Part shown: in pieces, positions 60,101-64,000 of the stretch
Numbering within the stretch: the first letter of the stretch is position 1
How the letters are laid out: the number at the start of each line of letters is the position of its first letter
NCBI GenBank assembly: GCA_016795385.1
Contig: JAEUHI010000085.1
Location: 1 to 64,000 of the forward strand
DNA length: 64,000 bases
From: Verrucomicrobiales bacterium
GTDB lineage: Bacteria; Verrucomicrobiota; Verrucomicrobiia; Verrucomicrobiales; DEV007
Reading direction: 5' to 3'
The notes under the pieces: generated by a model
Databases searched by the model: none
Told to the model about the DNA's origin: nothing
The model's input: the letters and a program-made list of their open reading frames with translations, nothing else
Made by a program: the position numbers and the translations under genes

Positions 60101-60718
60101 TCAGTTACCCGTGCGGGCGGCGAGAGTTTCGAGAGCCGACTCCACGACGACGATCTTGCTGTAGTGGAGAAGTTGTTCGGTATTCACCTCGTTGGCCGAG
60201 ATGAGGAGGGCCGACTGACAGTTGCGGGCGGCGCGCTTCGTTTCGTCCGAAAATTCGGAGCCGACGATGAGGACGCGCTTCACGACACCGGCGAGACCAT
60301 TGACCTCCTTCACGAAGGACTTGGTCTTGCCATCGGCGATCGCGAAGTCGGCGACGGTAAGGACATCACCCTCGGCGATGCGCTCGGTGAGTGCCTTCGA
60401 AAAGGCCAGTCGACGCGTGCTGCGGTTCACCTTCTTGGAGTAATCGCGGGGCTTCGGACCAAAGGCCACGCCGCCACCACAGTGGTGCGGGGGATTGTTG
60501 CCACCCTGACGGGCGCGTCCGGTACCCTTTTGCTTGAAGGGTTTCTTGCCGGTGCCCGATACTTCCGAACGGGTCTTGGTATTCGCGCTGCCGCTGCGAC
60601 GGTTCGCATGCATCGCGACGATCACGTCGTGAATCGCCTGCACGCCGCGGTCGCCTTCTTCCACGAGTTGGATGCTGGCGCTCTTCGCGCTTTCGAGATT
60701 GAGAGTCTTCGCTGCCAT
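60101..60718 (-). CDS. rplD: 50S ribosomal protein L4
   Basis: 205 residues. The tunnel loop GTGKKPFKQKGTGRARQGGN is conserved, as is GVAFGPKPRDYSKKVNRSTR. Possible autoregulatory protein of the S10 operon, as in E. coli, but no leader could be examined because the promoter lies outside the window. Confidence 0.98.
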   Translation of the reverse strand: MAAKTLNLESAKSASIQLVEEGDRGVQAIHDVIVAMHANRRSGSANTKTRSEVSGTGKKPFKQKGTGRARQGGNNPPHHCGGGVAFGPKPRDYSKKVNRSTRRLAFSKALTERIAEGDVLTVADFAIADGKTKSFVKEVNGLAGVVKRVLIVGSEFSDETKRAARNCQSALLISANEVNTEQLLHYSKIVVVESALETLAARTGN

Positions 60719-60759
60719 GTTGAGTCTTCCTTTCAGTCAATGGGGTTCGCTCGGGGCGC

Positions 60760-61452
60760 TCAGCCTTCGGTTGCCTCGGCGGCAGGGGCGGCGGCACCGG
60801 TTTTCAGGTCGCGGACCGGACCCTCCTTCTTCTTCGCAGGGCGAATCACCACGTATCCACCCTTGGCACCGGGGACGGCACCACTGACGAGGATGACGTT
60901 GTCGGCGGGGCGCTTCTGCACGATCTTCAGATTCTGCACGGTGATGCGCTCGTTTCCTTGATGACCGGGCATCGCCTGGCCTTTCCAAACACGGCCGGGA
61001 GTCGTGCCGGCGGCAATGGCACCCGTCCGGCGGTGCATCATGTGACCGTGCGTCTGGGGCTGGCCGGAGAAATTGTGCCGGCGCATCGCACCCTGGAAGC
61101 CCTTGCCCTTGCTCGAGCCGATGATGTCGACCCACTGGCCTTCATCAAAGAGATCAAGCCCGGGGTGGGCGATCTCGGGGAGCTGCTCGTCGTTCTCGAC
61201 GCGGAACTCGAGGATCTTGCGCTTCGGCGAAGCGCCGTTTGCCTTGAGGTGGCCCGCTTCGGCGCGGCTCAGGCGGGATTCCTTCTGGTCGTCGAAACCG
61301 ATCTGCACGGCGCTGTAACCGTCCTTCTCCGAAGTCTTCTTCTGGAGGAAAACGTTGTCGCTCACGTCGATGACAGTCACGGCGATGGCTTCGCCCGCTT
61401 CATTGAAGATGCGGGTCATGCCGACTTTCTTTCCGATTAATCCGATGCTCAT
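60760..61452 (-). CDS. rplC: 50S ribosomal protein L3
   Basis: 230 residues. MSIGLIGKKVGMTRIFNEAG opens it; IGSSKGKGFQGAMRRHNFSG is the central signature, and GHQGNERITVQNLKIV is the methylation-site region. A short Ala/Glu tail follows. Confidence 0.98.
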   Translation of the reverse strand: MSIGLIGKKVGMTRIFNEAGEAIAVTVIDVSDNVFLQKKTSEKDGYSAVQIGFDDQKESRLSRAEAGHLKANGASPKRKILEFRVENDEQLPEIAHPGLDLFDEGQWVDIIGSSKGKGFQGAMRRHNFSGQPQTHGHMMHRRTGAIAAGTTPGRVWKGQAMPGHQGNERITVQNLKIVQKRPADNVILVSGAVPGAKGGYVVIRPAKKKEGPVRDLKTGAAAPAAEATEG

Positions 61453-61494
61453 TTGCAGTCGTCTTGGCTGAAGTTTCCAGGTTCCGGGAACCCG

Positions 61495-61803
61495 TCAGAT
61501 CTTGATGGTGATGTCGACGCCGGCGGGGAGATTGAGCTTTTTGAGCTCGTCGACGGTGCGGGAGGTGGGCTCGACGATGTCGAGGAGACGCTTGTGGGTG
61601 CGGATCTCGAACTGCTCGGCCGACTTCTTGTTGACGTGGGGAGAGCGGTTCACGCTGAATTTCTCGATGCGGGTCGGCAGCGGGATCGGTCCGGCGACAC
61701 GGGCCCCGGTACGTTTGGCCGTTTCCACGATGTCGAGCGTCGACTTGTCGAGAAGTCTGGAATCATAGGCCCGGAGGCGGATTCGGATACTTTGTCCCTG
61801 CAT
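61495..61803 (-). CDS. rpsJ: 30S ribosomal protein S10
   Basis: 102 residues, full length. QSIRIRLRAYDSRLLDKSTL opens it and GPIPLPTRIEKFSVNRSPHV is the family loop. It follows fusA by 37 bp; tuf, usually between them, is absent. Confidence 0.98.
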   Translation of the reverse strand: MQGQSIRIRLRAYDSRLLDKSTLDIVETAKRTGARVAGPIPLPTRIEKFSVNRSPHVNKKSAEQFEIRTHKRLLDIVEPTSRTVDELKKLNLPAGVDITIKI

Positions 61804-61840
61804 TTCAGTTGGTCCGTTGAGGTTTAAATGGGGTGATGAA

Positions 61841-63985
61841 TCAAACGTATTGAGCGGTCATGCGCTCGAGGACGGCGGCGGGCACCTCTTCAAAGCGGAG
61901 GGGCTCCATCGAGAAACTGGCACGGCCCTTCGAAAGGCTCCGCATGTCGGTGGCATAACCGAACATCTCGGCCATGGGCACCTCGGATTTGATCTGGCTG
62001 AGCCCGGCGCGGGAATCGACTTCGGCAATGCGTCCGCGGCGGCGGTTCAGGTCGCCGATGATGTCACCCTGGTATTCATCGGGCACTTCGACAGCGACAT
62101 GCATGACGGGCTCGAGCAACATCGGACCGGCGGCGGCGAGCGCCTCGCGCATGGCCAGGATGGCCGCGATCTTGAATGCCTGCTCGTTCGAATCCACATC
62201 GTGGCTCGATCCGCCAATGAGATCCACATGGATGTCGACGACGGGATAACCGAGAATGACACCATTGTTGAGCGATTCGCGGATGCCGGTCTCGCAGGCA
62301 CCGAGGAAGTCTTTCGGAATTTCACCACCGGTGACGAGGTTCGCGTAGGTGAAGCCCTTGCCACGCTCGTTCGGGGAGAGACGGAGAATTACGTGACCAT
62401 ACTGGCCCTTGCCGCCCGTCTGCTTGATCAGCTTGTATTCCCCGTGAGCCGCCTTCGACACCGCCTCGCGGTAGGCGATCTGCGGTTTACCCGCATTGGT
62501 GCGCACGCCGAACTCGGACTGAAGACGCGATTGGATGATCTCCAGGTGAAGCTCGCCCATGCCGGCGATCAAGGTCTGGCCCGTCTCCTCGTTGGTGGAA
62601 ACGACGAATGTCGGATCCTCTTCAGCGAGGCGCTGAAGCGCTTCGGAAAGCTTGTCGGAATCCGCCGTGGTCTTCGGTTCGACCGCCATCGAAATGACCG
62701 GCTCGGGGAAGGCCGGGGGCTCCAGCATGATGTCGAAACCCTCGACGTGGAGCGTGTCACCGGTGCGGACATTCTTCGGTCCGACGATCGCGGCGATGTC
62801 ACCGGCGTAGCAGGTGTCGATATCCTTGTGATCGTTCGACTGGATCTGGATGAGGCGCCCCACCCGCTCGGCGCGTCCGGTGCGGGAATTGAAAATCTTG
62901 TCACCCTTCGAAACCGTGCCCGAATAGACACGAATGAAGACGAGCTTGCCGACGAATTTGTCGGACCAAAGTTTGAAAGCAAGGGCGCAGAACTTGCCTT
63001 TGTCATCGGCGGGAGCCTCGAGGATGGCGGACTCGTCGTCCTGCTTCATGCCTTTGGCCGCGGGAATCTCGACCGGACTCGGAAGATAATCGACGACGGC
63101 GTCGAGGAGATACTGCACACCTTTGTTCTTGAAAGCGGATCCACCGATCACGGGCACGATGGTATTGGCGATCGTGGCGCGACGAAGCGCCGCCTTGATG
63201 TGCGAGGGGAGAATGTCGGCCTCGTCGAGATACATCATGCCGAGCTCGTCATCGACGTCGGCCAGAGCCTCAAGAAGGGACTGACGGGCAGCCTGGGCGA
63301 GCTCGAGTTGGTCGTCGGTCAGCTCGGTCACCTCGTAGGTGGAACCGAGCAGATCATTGTCAGAGTAGATGACCGCCTTGAGATTGATCACGTCGATCTG
63401 CCCTTTGAGCGAGTCCTGCGATCCGATCGGAATCAGGACGGGATGCGCATTGGCACCGAGTTTCTCACGGACATCGGCGATCACGGCATCGAAGTCCGCG
63501 CCGACGCGGTCCATCTTGTTCACGAAGATGAGCCGGGGCACGCCATACTTCGTCGCTTGGCGCCAGACCGTCTCCGACTGGGGCTGCACCCCGGCCACCC
63601 CGCAGAAAACCACCACGGCACCATCCAGCACCCGGAGGGAACGCTCCACCTCGGCGGTGAAATCCACGTGACCGGGGGTATCGATGATGTTCACGCGCTG
63701 ACGCTCACCGGCGGCAGACTTGTAGACACCCGCCTCTTCGGACTGGGTCCATTCACAGGTGACCGCGGCGGAAGTGATGGTGATACCACGGGCACGCTCC
63801 TGCTCCATCCAGTCGGTCGTCGCTTGCCCATCATGCACCTCGCCGATCTTGTGGATCGAGCCGGTGTAGAACAGGATGCGCTCCGTCAAGGTCGTTTTCC
63901 CGGCATCGATGTGGGCCGCAATCCCAATGTTGCGGGTCCGCTCAAGCGGAAACGCGCGATCGGGATGATTGAGACCACCACTCAT
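61841..63985 (-). CDS. fusA: elongation factor G
   Basis: 714 residues. G1 AAHIDAGKTT, switch region ARGITITSAAV, G3 DTPGHVDF, G4 NKMD; the domain IV tip motif and the C-terminal domains are complete. GTPase that translocates mRNA and tRNA on the ribosome. Start ATG 63985 is close to the window edge; rpsL and rpsG are probably upstream. This gene leads directly into the S10 cluster. Confidence 0.98.
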   Translation of the reverse strand: MSGGLNHPDRAFPLERTRNIGIAAHIDAGKTTLTERILFYTGSIHKIGEVHDGQATTDWMEQERARGITITSAAVTCEWTQSEEAGVYKSAAGERQRVNIIDTPGHVDFTAEVERSLRVLDGAVVVFCGVAGVQPQSETVWRQATKYGVPRLIFVNKMDRVGADFDAVIADVREKLGANAHPVLIPIGSQDSLKGQIDVINLKAVIYSDNDLLGSTYEVTELTDDQLELAQAARQSLLEALADVDDELGMMYLDEADILPSHIKAALRRATIANTIVPVIGGSAFKNKGVQYLLDAVVDYLPSPVEIPAAKGMKQDDESAILEAPADDKGKFCALAFKLWSDKFVGKLVFIRVYSGTVSKGDKIFNSRTGRAERVGRLIQIQSNDHKDIDTCYAGDIAAIVGPKNVRTGDTLHVEGFDIMLEPPAFPEPVISMAVEPKTTADSDKLSEALQRLAEEDPTFVVSTNEETGQTLIAGMGELHLEIIQSRLQSEFGVRTNAGKPQIAYREAVSKAAHGEYKLIKQTGGKGQYGHVILRLSPNERGKGFTYANLVTGGEIPKDFLGACETGIRESLNNGVILGYPVVDIHVDLIGGSSHDVDSNEQAFKIAAILAMREALAAAGPMLLEPVMHVAVEVPDEYQGDIIGDLNRRRGRIAEVDSRAGLSQIKSEVPMAEMFGYATDMRSLSKGRASFSMEPLRFEEVPAAVLERMTAQYV

Positions 63986-64000
63986 CGATTTCGAGGGAGA

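Overview
The window looks like a chromosomal segment of a high-GC, Gram-negative Verrucomicrobiota bacterium (Verrucomicrobiales-like). This is inferred from gene content: very many secreted proteins with Sec or Tat signals, a CxPSR sulfatase, a 2129-residue autotransporter-type beta-strand-repeat protein ending in a PEP-CTERM anchor, LamG and SHD1 domains, a histone-H1-like Lys/Ala-rich protein, an LplT/Aas-type pair, an LPS heptosyltransferase, and a large ribosomal-protein cluster with unusual tails. No tRNA, rRNA, CRISPR array or intact insertion sequence was seen.

Region 1 (1-20 kb) is accessory and catabolic. It holds a carbohydrate-type esterase, a DUF1537 sugar-acid kinase paired with a PdxA-family dehydrogenase (a D-threonate/D-erythronate-type route), a LamG protein, a Fic AMPylase, and a tightly packed trio of exported proteins (FAD-dependent oxidoreductase, beta-helix protein, Tat-exported probable toroid protein). 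A secreted metallopeptidase, an H1-like protein, an SHD1 protein, DNA polymerase I and a membrane protein/FAD oxidoreductase pair follow. Three copies of a 63-64 bp inverted-repeat element lie here. One is inserted in frame in the kinase gene, one supplies the esterase stop codon and one abuts fic.

Region 2 (20-47 kb) carries the giant PEP-CTERM protein and sulfatase, an ABC-F ATPase, two small lineage-type proteins, a HAD-IB phosphatase, an LplT-like transporter followed by an Aas-like protein whose adenylation half has lost its nucleotide loop, rplU-rpmA, trmL, a tandem AP2-like protein, a LolD-like ATPase, a tetrahaem cytochrome, rnhA, a heptosyltransferase, a phosphodiesterase, an ABC-2 export operon, acylphosphatase, an M32 carboxypeptidase and an HtrA-fold protein without its catalytic residues.

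Region 3 (47-64 kb, all minus strand) is a fused str-S10-spc-alpha cluster read from fusA to rpsD and closed by a clear intrinsic terminator. It lacks tuf, rpsN, rpmD, adk, infA, rpoA and rplQ at their usual places. It contains a 37-codon rpmJ. It carries four deviations: L22 fused to a helix-hairpin-helix domain, an exported coiled-coil protein between rpsS and rplV, acidic N-terminal extensions on S5 and S11, and a SecY with an extra C-terminal hydrophobic helix.

A further window-scale signal is the 9-mer CCTGACAAA. I found it 12 times in the first 39 kb (about 0.5 expected by chance for the whole window, both strands), mostly in one orientation, and found none in the ribosomal cluster.
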